NCBI GenBank assembly: GCA_044226535.1
Contig: JBGAGT010000010.1
Span: forward strand, 62,001 to 126,000
Direction of reading: 5' to 3'
Length of the DNA stretch: 64,000 nucleotides
Origin: VBCG01 sp044226535
GTDB taxonomy: Bacteria > Pseudomonadota > Gammaproteobacteria > Burkholderiales > Casimicrobiaceae
In this document: positions 17,270-25,797 of the stretch, one piece after another
How the letters are laid out: every line of letters starts with the position of its first letter
Numbering within the stretch: position 1 is the stretch's first letter
The notes under the pieces: model-generated
Told to the model about the DNA's origin: nothing
The model's input: the letters and a program-made list of their open reading frames with translations, nothing else
The model's database searches: none
Translations under genes and position numbers: made by a program

Positions 17270-19756
17270 TCAGCGACCGCTGCGCGGGCCCGCGCCCTTC
17301 GCCGCGGCGGGGCGCCGCCTGCGCAACGACAGCGCGGCCGCCGCGGCGAGCGCCGCGGCGAGCGTGGCGAGCGCGCCCGCCGACAGCGACGGGATGGCGT
17401 TGGCGGGATCGCCGACGTCGGCCACGGCGACGACCCTCGGCCCCGACAGCGCGGGCGCGAAGGCGCCGTCGCCGAGGTAGGTGGCCGAGAACGTCATGCT
17501 GCCGTAGCGGGCATTGGCGACGGTGCTGAAGTTCGCCACGCCCTTGTCGAGCCGCGCCGTGCCGACCAGCCGGCCGTCGACGCGCAACAACACCTCACCC
17601 GAGGGCGCGAGCGCCGTGCCCGGCGGCGCGCTGACCGTCACCTGCGCGGGTACCGTGGCGGCGAAGCGCACGCTGGCGGGCACCGTCAGCGCCACCGTCG
17701 GCGAGGGCAGCAGCACGCCCTTGATGACGAAGAGGTCGTAGGGCCCCGTCTGCGCGCTCTTGTAGCGCGCGTCGCCGGTGTAGCTCGCGCAGACCAGGAA
17801 ATGGTCGATGCCGAGGTCGGCGAAGCTGAAGCTTGCTGCGCCGGAGGCGAGCGAGGCCGAGGCCGTGCGCGCCGTGATCGGCTGCGCGCCCGACATCTGC
17901 GGGCAGCGCTCGCCACTGCCGGCGATCCACACCTGCAGGTCGCCGGCCGCGACACCCATGACGCCGCCGAGCGTGGCCTTGGCGACCACCGTCTGGCCGA
18001 TCACCGCGGGATTGGGCGCGAGCTCGAAGCTGAAGCTCGGCGTGCCCTTGGCGATGACGATGGTGTAGGCGTGCGTGGCCGTGGCGCCGGTCGAGTCGGT
18101 CACGCGCGCGGTGAAGTCGAAGGTGCCGGCGGCCGTCGGAACGCCCTTGAGGAAGCCCTGCGGGTCGAAGCTCAGGCCCGGGGGCAGCGCGCCGGTCAGC
18201 ACGTCGAATTTGTACGGCGGCTGCCCGCCTTGCGCGACGACGGGCGTGTTCACCGCCTCGCCGCCGGTGATCGGCGGCAGCTTGTCGGTGACGATCTCCA
18301 GCAGCGGGTTGGTGATGACGATGGTGAAGCTCTGCACGGCATCGGGCTTGATGCCGTTGCTCGCGACGAGGGTGCCGGGATAGGTCCCCGCGATCGACGG
18401 CGTGCCGCGGACCGCGCCGTCCGAGTAGAAGAGCCCCGGCGGCAGGCCGCTGGCGGTGACCGTGATCGGATTGGTGCCGGTGACCGTGACGGGTGACAGG
18501 TAGGGCGCGCCGACCAGGCTCGCGCCCGGCGGCGGGCTGGTGATCTGCGGCGCGATGCCGGAAACGTCGAGGCTGCCGCTCGCCGCGGGCATGGTCGCTT
18601 CGAACGAGCCTTCGCCGCTTCCGACGACGATGCTGATCGCGGAGGTGGTATTGACCAGGGTCCCCGTCCCCGGAAGGCTGCCGACCACCGGCGCGGTGAT
18701 GGTGCAGGTCGACGCTTCGCGAATGGTGGCGTCCGACAGCGAAAGCGAGGTGGAGGTCACGGTCACCGTGCCGCCGCAGGCCGCGAAGCTGCCCGGGCTC
18801 GCGGCCGCCATGCCCGAGGGGAAGGCGTCGGTGAACGCCACCTCGAACATGTCGTAGGACTCGGTGTTGCGCAAGGCGATGGTCATCGTCGACGTCTGGC
18901 CCGAGCTGATCGACGATGGCGAGAACGACTTGCTGCTCTGCAGCGGCGCGGGGTGGACCACCAGCTGGAAATCGCCGTCGGCGGGCGGCGCGAAGCCGTT
19001 GTCGCCGTGGACGTGCACGAGGTAGGTACCCTCGACGGTCGGCGTGCCGACGATGCCGGTCGACTCGGGGTCGTAGCGCAGGCCCGGCGGCAGGCCGGTC
19101 GCGGTCCAGGTCACCGGCTGCGTGCCTTGGTCGAGCAGCCAGTTGAGGTCGTAGTAATACGGGATCCCGACGTAGCCGTCCTCGAGCAGCGCGTCGCTGA
19201 ACGTCGGCGGGATGCCGCCCGCGACCTGGAACAGCGCGGGACGCGTGGTGTGCGAGAAGTTGTCGCTGGGGGTGTTGTAGGTGATGGTGCCGAAGTCCAG
19301 CGTGTAGGTGGTGGTCGTGGGAGGCCACGCGCTGAAGTAGATGACGAGGTAGCAGCCGACGTCCTCGGCGAAGCCCCCGCCGGTGATCGTGAGATGCGTC
19401 GAGTCGGGTTGCGACAGCGTTCCGCCGCAGGTGCTGTAAGCGGTGGACTGGAACGTCACGCCGGCGGGCAGCGTGAGGCTCAACGCCATGTTGCTGATGT
19501 CGGCCGTGTCGCCGTCGAGGTCGAGGCGCGCCCAGATGAACCCGCCCGCGTCGTACGTCGGCGGGTCGGCGCTGAACACGACGTTGCTGGCGAACTGCGT
19601 CTGCGCGCTCGCCGAGGCGGCCATGCCGAAGAGCAGGGCTGCGAACAGGACGCCTGCCATGCGGGCGAGCCACGGGCCGGGGGCCGTCCGGCCCTCAAGT
19701 GCGGAACCGCACGCGCGAAAAGCGTTGGCAACGGAACTGTCGCGGTACCCGTCCAT
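17270..19756 (-). CDS. Large secreted Ig-repeat protein with IPTL-CTERM-like sorting tail
   Basis: The 828-residue product has a signal peptide (hydrophobic part about 33-52, ASASAQTQ). At least three putative-Ig (He_PIG) repeats lie at about 150-250, 390-470 and 475-560, seen as TATGLPPGLRYDPES, TASGLPPGLFYSDG and GALPPGLSFDPQGFLKG. A DUF11-like domain (about 255-385, GQTSTMTIALRNTESYD) sits between them and two more Ig-like domains come last. The tail has IPSLSAGALATL, a hydrophobic Ala/Leu helix and RRRR, resembling IPTL-CTERM sorting signals but without the usual Trp-Gly. Start: ATG at 19754-19756 with GGGGG upstream; an inner ATG at 19658-19660 would give a more ordinary signal peptide. 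It is probably cell-surface anchored or exported. Confidence 0.75.
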   Translation of the reverse strand: MDGYRDSSVANAFRACGSALEGRTAPGPWLARMAGVLFAALLFGMAASASAQTQFASNVVFSADPPTYDAGGFIWARLDLDGDTADISNMALSLTLPAGVTFQSTAYSTCGGTLSQPDSTHLTITGGGFAEDVGCYLVIYFSAWPPTTTTYTLDFGTITYNTPSDNFSHTTRPALFQVAGGIPPTFSDALLEDGYVGIPYYYDLNWLLDQGTQPVTWTATGLPPGLRYDPESTGIVGTPTVEGTYLVHVHGDNGFAPPADGDFQLVVHPAPLQSSKSFSPSSISSGQTSTMTIALRNTESYDMFEVAFTDAFPSGMAAASPGSFAACGGTVTVTSTSLSLSDATIREASTCTITAPVVGSLPGTGTLVNTTSAISIVVGSGEGSFEATMPAASGSLDVSGIAPQITSPPPGASLVGAPYLSPVTVTGTNPITVTASGLPPGLFYSDGAVRGTPSIAGTYPGTLVASNGIKPDAVQSFTIVITNPLLEIVTDKLPPITGGEAVNTPVVAQGGQPPYKFDVLTGALPPGLSFDPQGFLKGVPTAAGTFDFTARVTDSTGATATHAYTIVIAKGTPSFSFELAPNPAVIGQTVVAKATLGGVMGVAAGDLQVWIAGSGERCPQMSGAQPITARTASASLASGAASFSFADLGIDHFLVCASYTGDARYKSAQTGPYDLFVIKGVLLPSPTVALTVPASVRFAATVPAQVTVSAPPGTALAPSGEVLLRVDGRLVGTARLDKGVANFSTVANARYGSMTFSATYLGDGAFAPALSGPRVVAVADVGDPANAIPSLSAGALATLAAALAAAAALSLRRRRPAAAKGAGPRSGR

Positions 19757-19857
19757 CTTCGGCAACCCCCTGAATCGACGCGCAAAGCGTGCAGGCGCAT
19801 GATAATCCGCCGGGGCCGCGCGGTGGGGTGAATATTCGTGCCCGATTAGAATGCGCC

Positions 19858-20547
19858 GTGCCCAGCCACCATGCCCTGCCCGGCGCCCCGCGCCCGGTCC
19901 CGTCGCCGCGCGCGGCGCCTAGATCCGCCGGCGCGCCCCTGCTCGTCGCCGAGGCGCTCGCGGCGCGCCGCGGGCAGGTTTCGCTGTGGCGCGACCTGTC
20001 CTTCCGCGTCGCCGCCGGCGAAGCGCTGCTGGTGCGCGGGCGCAACGGCGTCGGCAAGACCACGCTGCTGCGCATCGCCGCGGGCCTCACCGCCCCCGAC
20101 GGAGGCAGCCTGAGCTGGCGCGGCGAGCGGCTGCGCCCCTTCGCGCGCGCGCTGCGGCGCGACGTGCTGTACCTCGCCGACGCGCCGACCCTGCGCGACG
20201 AGCTGACGGCGGCCGAAAACCTGGCGTCGCTGGCCTCGCTGGCCGGTCTCGCGGCGGACCGCGCCGCCGTCACCGCGGCGCTCGAAGCACTGGGGCTCGC
20301 GCGACGCGCCTCGTTGCCGGCGCGCGCGCGTTCTCAGGGGCAGCGGCGCCGCGCCCAGCTCGCGCTACTGCCGCTCGGCGAGCGGCCGCTGTGGGTGCTC
20401 GACGAGCCGGCCAATGCCCTCGACGCGGAAGGCGTGGCGCGGTTCGAGGCGCTGCTCGCCGCGCACCTCGCGCGCGGCGGCCTCGCGCTCGTCGCCACGC
20501 ACCTCGACATCGCCGCGGCGCGCGGCGCGGCGCTGGAGCTCGCATGA
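19858..20547 (+). CDS. ccmA: Heme exporter ATP-binding protein CcmA
   Basis: CcmA is the ATPase of the CcmABCD complex that releases holo-CcmE in system I cytochrome c maturation. The 229 residues hold Walker A (GRNGVGKTT), an ABC signature variant (RSQGQRRRAQLALL), Walker B with the catalytic Glu (LWVLDEPANALD) and the switch His (VATHLD). The canonical signature start LS is replaced by RS. I chose GTG at 19858; an in-frame ATG at 19789 exists but gives a long N-terminus unlike the family. No strong ribosome site is seen for either. The gene is divergent from the Ig-repeat protein, and its end overlaps ccmB by 4 bp. Confidence 0.93.
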   Translation: MPSHHALPGAPRPVPSPRAAPRSAGAPLLVAEALAARRGQVSLWRDLSFRVAAGEALLVRGRNGVGKTTLLRIAAGLTAPDGGSLSWRGERLRPFARALRRDVLYLADAPTLRDELTAAENLASLASLAGLAADRAAVTAALEALGLARRASLPARARSQGQRRRAQLALLPLGERPLWVLDEPANALDAEGVARFEALLAAHLARGGLALVATHLDIAAARGAALELA

Positions 20548-21278
20548 GCTCGCCCGTGCACGGCGCCGGCGCGGCAGGGAGCGTGGCGCCCGGCCCCGAC
20601 CTCGACGCCGTCGTGCCGGCCTTCCTGTGGGCGCTGCAACGGGACCTGACACTGGCGCTGCGCACGCGCGGCGAGATCGGCGTCGAGGTCGTCTTCTACG
20701 TCATGGTGGCGACGCTGTTCCCGCTGGCGATGGCGCCCGACGCCGCGCTGTTGCGCACGCTGGCGCCGGGCGTGCTGTGGGTCGCGGCGCTGCTGGCCTC
20801 GCTGCTCGCCCTGCCGCGGCTTTTCTCGGCCGATTTCGCCAGCGGCTCGCTGGCCGCCATGGCGTTGTCGCCCCGGCCGCTGGCGGCGCTGGTGTCCGGT
20901 AAAATGGCGGCACACTGGCTGTCGTCGGGGCTGCCGATCGTGGTGCTGGCGCCGTTGCTGGCGCAGGCCTATCACCTGCCCGCCGACGAGACGCTGTCGT
21001 TGACCGCGGGCCTGGCGCTCGGCACCCCCGTGTTGTCGATGCTGGGGGCCGTGGCCGCCGCCCTGACACTGGGCACCCGCGGCGGCGGCAGCCTGCTCGC
21101 CCTGCTGGTGCTGCCGCTCGAGGTGCCCGTGCTGATCTTCGGCGCGGGGGCCGTCGACGCGGTGCACGCCGGCACCGGCGCCGGGGCGCAACTTTCCCTG
21201 CTCGGCGCGGGTCTGTTGCTGGCGGCGGTCGGCACGCCGCTCGCCGCGGCGGCGGCCGTGCGCATCGCCCTCGACTGA
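20544..21278 (+). CDS. ccmB: Heme exporter permease CcmB
   Basis: The 244-residue protein has six predicted membrane segments and the CcmB family stretches FVYVMVATLFPLAM-like (here FYVMVATLFPLAMAP) and LLALLVLPLEVPVLIFGAGAV. It pairs with CcmA. An N-terminal extension of about 20 Gly/Ala/Pro-rich residues precedes the first domain. The ATG overlaps the ccmA stop as ATGA. A 69-bp gap of C-rich sequence separates it from ccmC, the only non-overlapping junction in the first half of the cluster. Confidence 0.94.
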   Translation: MSSPVHGAGAAGSVAPGPDLDAVVPAFLWALQRDLTLALRTRGEIGVEVVFYVMVATLFPLAMAPDAALLRTLAPGVLWVAALLASLLALPRLFSADFASGSLAAMALSPRPLAALVSGKMAAHWLSSGLPIVVLAPLLAQAYHLPADETLSLTAGLALGTPVLSMLGAVAAALTLGTRGGGSLLALLVLPLEVPVLIFGAGAVDAVHAGTGAGAQLSLLGAGLLLAAVGTPLAAAAAVRIALD

Positions 21279-21347
21279 ACGCAGACGCTTTCCACCAACC
21301 CTCTTCCCACCCCACCCGAACATCCGCTCCGACAACCCCCGCCTCCC

Positions 21348-22082
21348 ATGGACGTGAACTGGTTCCGCTTCGCCGCGCCCGCGAGCTTCCTGCCGCTGGC
21401 ACGCGCGCTGGCGCGCGCCTTCGCGCTCACGGCCGCGCTGCTGGCCGTCGCGGGGCTCGCGCTGGGCCTCGTGGTGGCGCCCACCGACGCCACGCAAGGG
21501 GAGGCCTACCGCATCATCTTCATCCACGTGCCCGCGGCGTGGATGGCGATGCTCGTCTACCTCGCGATGGCCTTCTGGAGCGCGCTGGCGCTGGGCTTCA
21601 ACACGCGGCTGTCCGGCATGCTGGCGCAGGCGCTCGCGCCCACCGGCGCGGTGATGGCCTTCCTCGCGCTGTGGACCGGCGCGTTCTGGGGCCGCCCCAC
21701 CTGGGGGACCTACTGGGCCTGGGACGCGCGCATGACCTCGACGCTGATCCTGCTCTTCCTCTATCTCGGCGTGATCGCGCTGCGCGCCGCCGTCGACGAC
21801 CCGCGCCGCGCCGACCGCGCCTGCGCGCTACTGACGCTGGTCGGCGTGGTCAACATCCCGATAATCTATTTCTCGGTGCAATGGTGGAACACGCTGCACC
21901 AGGGCTCCTCGGTGAGCATGACCGCCGCGCCGACCATGGCCATGACCATGCTCGCCGGCATGCTGGTGATGACGCTCGCGCTGTGGTGCTACTGCATCGC
22001 CGTCGCGCTGTGGCGCGTCGAGGCGATCATCATCGAGCGCGAGCTCGGCGCGTCGTGGCTCGAGCGCTACGCGAGGGCCTGA
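21348..22082 (+). CDS. ccmC: Heme handling protein CcmC (WWD domain)
   Basis: CcmC presents heme to CcmE in the periplasm. The 244-residue protein has six membrane segments and the tryptophan-rich WWD motif (GRPTWGTYWAWDARMTST, about 114-132). Two flanking periplasmic histidines act as axial heme ligands: His60 in IFIHVPAAW and the His in WNTLHQGSS. Start at ATG 21348. The stop overlaps the ccmD start as TGATG, so ccmC and ccmD are translationally coupled. Confidence 0.96.
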   Translation: MDVNWFRFAAPASFLPLARALARAFALTAALLAVAGLALGLVVAPTDATQGEAYRIIFIHVPAAWMAMLVYLAMAFWSALALGFNTRLSGMLAQALAPTGAVMAFLALWTGAFWGRPTWGTYWAWDARMTSTLILLFLYLGVIALRAAVDDPRRADRACALLTLVGVVNIPIIYFSVQWWNTLHQGSSVSMTAAPTMAMTMLAGMLVMTLALWCYCIAVALWRVEAIIIERELGASWLERYARA

Positions 22083-22213
22083 TGGACCGCTACGGCTTCT
22101 ACCTCGTCGGCGCCTTCGGCGCGTTCGCGCTGGCGCTGCTGGTCGAGCTCGTCGCGGTCCGCGCGCGCCTGGCGCGCGCCCGCGCCGCGCTGCAGGGCGG
22201 CGACGCGCCATGA
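22082..22213 (+). CDS. ccmD: Heme exporter small subunit CcmD
   Basis: This 43-residue single-span protein (membrane segment about 6-28, cytoplasmic RARLARARAALQGG tail) fits CcmD, which stabilises the CcmC-CcmE interaction. Its position between ccmC and ccmE and the TGATG overlap with ccmC support the call despite its short length. Confidence 0.9.
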   Translation: MDRYGFYLVGAFGAFALALLVELVAVRARLARARAALQGGDAP

Positions 22214-22226
22214 GCAGGCTCCCGCG

Positions 22227-22685
22227 GTGACGCTGCGGCAACGCCGCTTCGCGCTGATCGGCGCGGGCCTCGCCGTGCTCGGCGTGGCCGTCGCGCTGGT
22301 GCTCAACGCCTTCCAGTCCAACCTGGTGTTCTTCTTCTCGCCCTCGCAGGTGGTCGCGCACGAGGCGCCGCAGGGACGCGCCTTCCGCATCGGCGGCATG
22401 GTCGTCGACCATTCGCTGAAGCGCGACACCCAGTCGCTGCGCGTCGAGTTCCAGGTGACCGACACCGCGCACACCATCCCCGTCGTGTACACCGGGCTCC
22501 TGCCCGACCTCTTCAAGGAAGGCAAGGGCGTGGTCGCGCAGGGCTCGCTCGGCCCCGACGGCGTGTTCCACGCCACCGAGGTGCTCGCCAAGCACGACGA
22601 GAACTACATGCCGCCCGACGCCGCCAGGGCGCTCGAGGAGGCGAAGCACGGCATGAAGATGCAAAGCGTCGAGGCGAAGCGATGA
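22227..22685 (+). CDS. ccmE: Heme chaperone CcmE
   Basis: CcmE binds heme covalently through a histidine and carries it to the CcmFGH ligation complex. The 152-residue protein has an N-terminal anchor helix (about 9-28), the OB-fold stretch FRIGGMVV, and the heme-binding His123 in AKHDENYMPP. The start is GTG at 22227; an ATG at 22210 is out of frame and ends immediately. The stop codon overlaps a 13-codon open frame that runs to the ccmF start. Confidence 0.95.
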   Translation: MTLRQRRFALIGAGLAVLGVAVALVLNAFQSNLVFFFSPSQVVAHEAPQGRAFRIGGMVVDHSLKRDTQSLRVEFQVTDTAHTIPVVYTGLLPDLFKEGKGVVAQGSLGPDGVFHATEVLAKHDENYMPPDAARALEEAKHGMKMQSVEAKR

Positions 22686-22723
22686 CCGCGCTGGTGCAGG
22701 CGGACGCGGGCGCGAGCCGATGA
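22682..22723 (+). CDS. 13-codon mini-ORF bridging ccmE and ccmF
   Basis: ATG at 22682 overlaps the ccmE stop (ATGA) and its own TGA at 22721-22723 overlaps the ccmF ATG (ATGA). It encodes MTALVQADAGASR. No function for the peptide is suggested. It could serve as a relay for translational coupling, letting ribosomes from ccmE reach ccmF without a gap. It may also be chance. Confidence 0.4.
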   Translation: MTALVQADAGASR

Positions 22724-24705
22724 TCCCCGAGCTCGGTCATTTCGCGCTGATCGTCGCGCTGGTCGTGGCGATCGTGCAGGCCGCCGTGCCGATGTGGGGC
22801 GCGGCGCGCGGCGACGCCGCGATGATGGGCGTCGCGCGGCCCGCGGCCGCGTTGCAGTTCGTGCTGGTGGCGGTGGCCTTCGGCTGCCTCGCGTATTCCT
22901 TCGTCACCAGCGATTTCTCGGTGGCCAACGTCGCCGAGCACTCGTACTCGACCTTGCCGCTGCAATACCGCTTCGCCGCGTCCTGGGGCTCGCACGAGGG
23001 CTCGCTGCTGCTGTGGGTGCTGATGCTCTCCGGCTGGAGCTGCGCGGTGGCGCTGGCGAGCCGCAACCTGCCCGACGTGCTCGCCGCGCGCGTGCTCGCG
23101 GTGATGGGCGGGATCGCCGTCGGCTTCCTGCTGTTCCTGCTGTTCACCTCGAATCCCTTCGCCCGCCTCGTGCCGGCGGCGGTCGAGGGGCGCGACCTGA
23201 ACCCGCTGCTGCAGGACCCGGGCATGGTGATCCACCCGCCGATGCTCTACATGGGCTATGTCGGCTTCTCGGTGGCCTTCGCCTTCGCCATCGCCGCGCT
23301 GATCGGCGGGCGGCTCGACGCCTCGTGGGCGCGCTGGTCGCGGCCCTGGACGACGCTGGCCTGGTGCTTCCTCACCCTGGGCATCGCGCTCGGCAGCGCC
23401 TGGGCCTACTACGAGCTCGGCTGGGGCGGATGGTGGTTCTGGGACCCGGTCGAGAACGCCTCGTTCATGCCCTGGCTGGTCGGCACGGCGCTGATCCACT
23501 CGCTCGCCGTCACCGAGAAGCGCGGCACGTTCCGCAGCTGGACGGTGCTGCTGGCGATCGTCGCGTTCTCGCTGTCGCTGCTCGGCACCTTCCTCGTGCG
23601 CTCGGGCGTGCTGACTTCGGTGCACGCCTTCGCCACCGACCCCGCGCGCGGCGTGTTCGTGCTGGCCTTCCTGGTGATCGTGGTCGGCGGCTCGCTGGCG
23701 CTGTATGCCTGGCGTGCAGGTGCCGTGGGCGCGGGCGCGGCGTTCGCGCCGGTGTCGCGCGAGTCGATGCTGCTCGCCAACAACCTGCTCTTGATGGTGG
23801 CAATGGCGAGCGTGCTGCTCGGCACGCTCTACCCGCTGGTGCTGGATACCCTGAACCTCGGCAAGATCTCGGTGGGCCCACCCTACTTCGAGGCGGTGTT
23901 CGTGCCGCTGATGGCGCCGCTGGTGTTCCTGATGGGCGTCGGCCCGGCGGCCGCGTGGCAGAAGGCCTCGCTGCCTTCGCTGTGGCTGCGCCTGCGCTGG
24001 GCCCTCGGCGTGGGCATCGCCACCGCGCTGCTGCTGCCCTTGGCGCTGCCGCACCGCTCGCCCGGCGTGGCGCTGGGCCTCTTCCTTGCCGCCTGGGTGA
24101 TGGCGGCGGCGGTCGACCTCCTCTGGCGCCGGCTTTCCGGCTCGCCGCGTCGCGGGCTCGCCAAGCTCGGCGGCATCACGGCCGCGTGGTGGGGCATGTG
24201 GATCGCGCACCTCGGCATCGCGCTGTTCGTGGTCGGCGTCACGCTGGTCAAGGCCTACGAGGTCGAGCGCGACGTCCGCCTCGAGGTCGGGCAGAGCGTG
24301 GCGCTCGGCGGCTACGACTTCACCTTCCGCGGCGTCGACGGCGCGCGCGGCCCCAACTACCGCGTGCTGTCGGGCACCGTCGAGGTTTCGCGTGGCGGCC
24401 GCGTGCTGCGCACGCTGCATCCCGAGAAACGCATCTACGACGCCTCGGGCCAAGCGATGACCGAGGCGGCGATCGCCACGCGCATCGCCGGCGACCTGTA
24501 CGTATCGCTCGGCGAGCCCGTGTCCGCCGACGGCGGCTTCGGCGGCGCCTGGGGCGTGCGCGTGTACATCAAGCCCTTCGTCGACTGGATCTGGTTCGGT
24601 GCCTTCGTGATGGCGCTTGGGGGCTTCATCGCCGTGTCCGACCGGCGCTACCGCGTCGCGGTCAAGGCGCGCGTCGCCGCGCTCGCGGCGCGCGCGGCGA
24701 CCTGA
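22720..24705 (+). CDS. ccmF: Cytochrome c heme lyase subunit CcmF
   Basis: CcmF is the core of the synthetase that attaches heme to apocytochrome c. The 661-residue polytopic protein has the WWD motif (GWGGWWFWDPVENASFMPWL) and the family signature region RFAASWGSHEGSLLLW. His residues lie in HSLAVTEKRGTFRSW and in PGMVIHPPMLYMGYVGF. The length fits the family (630-680). Start at ATG 22720, overlapped by the mini-ORF stop. ccmG follows after 13 bp. Confidence 0.96.
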   Translation: MIPELGHFALIVALVVAIVQAAVPMWGAARGDAAMMGVARPAAALQFVLVAVAFGCLAYSFVTSDFSVANVAEHSYSTLPLQYRFAASWGSHEGSLLLWVLMLSGWSCAVALASRNLPDVLAARVLAVMGGIAVGFLLFLLFTSNPFARLVPAAVEGRDLNPLLQDPGMVIHPPMLYMGYVGFSVAFAFAIAALIGGRLDASWARWSRPWTTLAWCFLTLGIALGSAWAYYELGWGGWWFWDPVENASFMPWLVGTALIHSLAVTEKRGTFRSWTVLLAIVAFSLSLLGTFLVRSGVLTSVHAFATDPARGVFVLAFLVIVVGGSLALYAWRAGAVGAGAAFAPVSRESMLLANNLLLMVAMASVLLGTLYPLVLDTLNLGKISVGPPYFEAVFVPLMAPLVFLMGVGPAAAWQKASLPSLWLRLRWALGVGIATALLLPLALPHRSPGVALGLFLAAWVMAAAVDLLWRRLSGSPRRGLAKLGGITAAWWGMWIAHLGIALFVVGVTLVKAYEVERDVRLEVGQSVALGGYDFTFRGVDGARGPNYRVLSGTVEVSRGGRVLRTLHPEKRIYDASGQAMTEAAIATRIAGDLYVSLGEPVSADGGFGGAWGVRVYIKPFVDWIWFGAFVMALGGFIAVSDRRYRVAVKARVAALAARAAT

Positions 24706-24718
24706 GGGCGTTGCTGCC

Positions 24719-25255
24719 ATGAAGCGCGCGCTGGTATGGACGCTCCCGCTGGTGATCTTCCTCGTGCTGGCCGCCTTCCTGTTCGTCGGCCTCTTCCACG
24801 ACCCGCGCGAGGTGCCGTCGCCGTTGATCGGCAAGCCCGCGCCGGCGTTCGCCCTGCCCGTGCTCGACGCCGGCGGGCGCAAGCTGTCGGTCGAGGACAT
24901 GCGCGGCAAGGTGTGGCTGCTGAACGTCTGGGCGTCGTGGTGCGAGTCCTGCCGCATCGAGCACCCGCTGCTGGTCGATTTCGCCAGGACCGGTGCCGTA
25001 CCTGTCGTGGGGCTCAACTACAAGGACAAGGACAAGCCCGCGATCGCCTGGCTCGCCGAGCGCGGCGATCCCTACTTCGCCTCAGTGGTCGACGCCGACG
25101 GGCGCGTCGGCATCGACTGGGGCGTGTACGGCGTCCCCGAGACCTTCGTGGTCGATCGCCAGGGCGTGATCCGCTACAAGCAGATCGGGCCGCTGACGCC
25201 CGAGGCGCTGCAGCAGCGGATCCTGCCGCTGGTGCGCGAGCTGCAACGGAGCTGA
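24719..25255 (+). CDS. ccmG: Thiol:disulfide interchange protein CcmG/DsbE
   Basis: This membrane-anchored periplasmic thioredoxin reduces the apocytochrome CXXCH cysteines or CcmH. The 178-residue protein has an N-terminal anchor (about 7-26). The active site is WCESC (C75, C78), preceded by LLNVWAS. The cis-Pro is in YGVPETFVVD and the family's acidic GVYGVPE region is intact. Its ATG lies 13 bp after ccmF and its stop overlaps the ccmH start (TGATG). Confidence 0.95.
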   Translation: MKRALVWTLPLVIFLVLAAFLFVGLFHDPREVPSPLIGKPAPAFALPVLDAGGRKLSVEDMRGKVWLLNVWASWCESCRIEHPLLVDFARTGAVPVVGLNYKDKDKPAIAWLAERGDPYFASVVDADGRVGIDWGVYGVPETFVVDRQGVIRYKQIGPLTPEALQQRILPLVRELQRS

Positions 25256-25716
25256 TGCGCACCCGGCTCGTCGTCGCGCTTGCGCTCGTGGCAGCCTTGC
25301 TCGCCATGGCGGCGCCCGTTGCGCGCGCCCAGCTCGCGCCCGACGACGCGCTGCGCGCGAGGCTCGCGCGGCTCGAGACGGAGCTGCGCTGCCTGGTCTG
25401 CCAGAACCAGACACTGGCCGAATCGAACGCACCCCTCGCCGAGGACCTGCGCCGGGAGATCCGCGGCCTCGCCGACGCGGGCAAGTCCGACGCCGAGATC
25501 CGCGACTTCCTGGTCGCGCGCTACGGCGACTTCGTGCTGTATCGCCCGCCGGTGAAGCCGATTACCTGGCTGCTGTGGTTCGGGCCCTTCGCGCTGCTGG
25601 CGATCGGCGCCTTCGCGTGGTGGCGCGTGGGCCGTGGCCGCATGGGCGCGGCGGGTGGCGAAGGCGCCCATGTCGACGCCGAGGCGCTCGAGCGCGCGCG
25701 GGACGCGTTGCGCTAG
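25255..25716 (+). CDS. ccmH: Cytochrome c maturation protein CcmH (short, CXXC form)
   Basis: CcmH reduces the apocytochrome for heme ligation by CcmF. The 153 residues begin with a signal peptide (ending ARAQ, about 25). The family motif LRCLVCQNQTLAES follows (C46, C49), then the three-helix domain and one C-terminal membrane helix (about 100-120). It corresponds to the N-terminal half of the long enterobacterial CcmH; the TPR half is the separate CcmI encoded at 10262. It is the last gene of the cluster. Confidence 0.95.
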   Translation: MRTRLVVALALVAALLAMAAPVARAQLAPDDALRARLARLETELRCLVCQNQTLAESNAPLAEDLRREIRGLADAGKSDAEIRDFLVARYGDFVLYRPPVKPITWLLWFGPFALLAIGAFAWWRVGRGRMGAAGGEGAHVDAEALERARDALR

Positions 25717-25790
25717 GTTCCCGCCTTCGCGGGAATGACGGCGTGCGGGGTTGACGGCCTGCGGGATGACGGCCTGAGGGGATGACGGCG
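25717..25790. repeat. REP-like element with degenerate 15-16-bp tandem repeats after ccmH
   Basis: A hairpin core (TTCCCGCCTTCGCGGGAA) directly after the ccmH stop is followed by about 3.5 degenerate units of the form (A/T)TGACGGCSTGNGGGG. It looks like local duplication of the tail of the dispersed GTCATCCCCGC element. Confidence 0.65.
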
Positions 25791-25797
25791 GCGCGGC

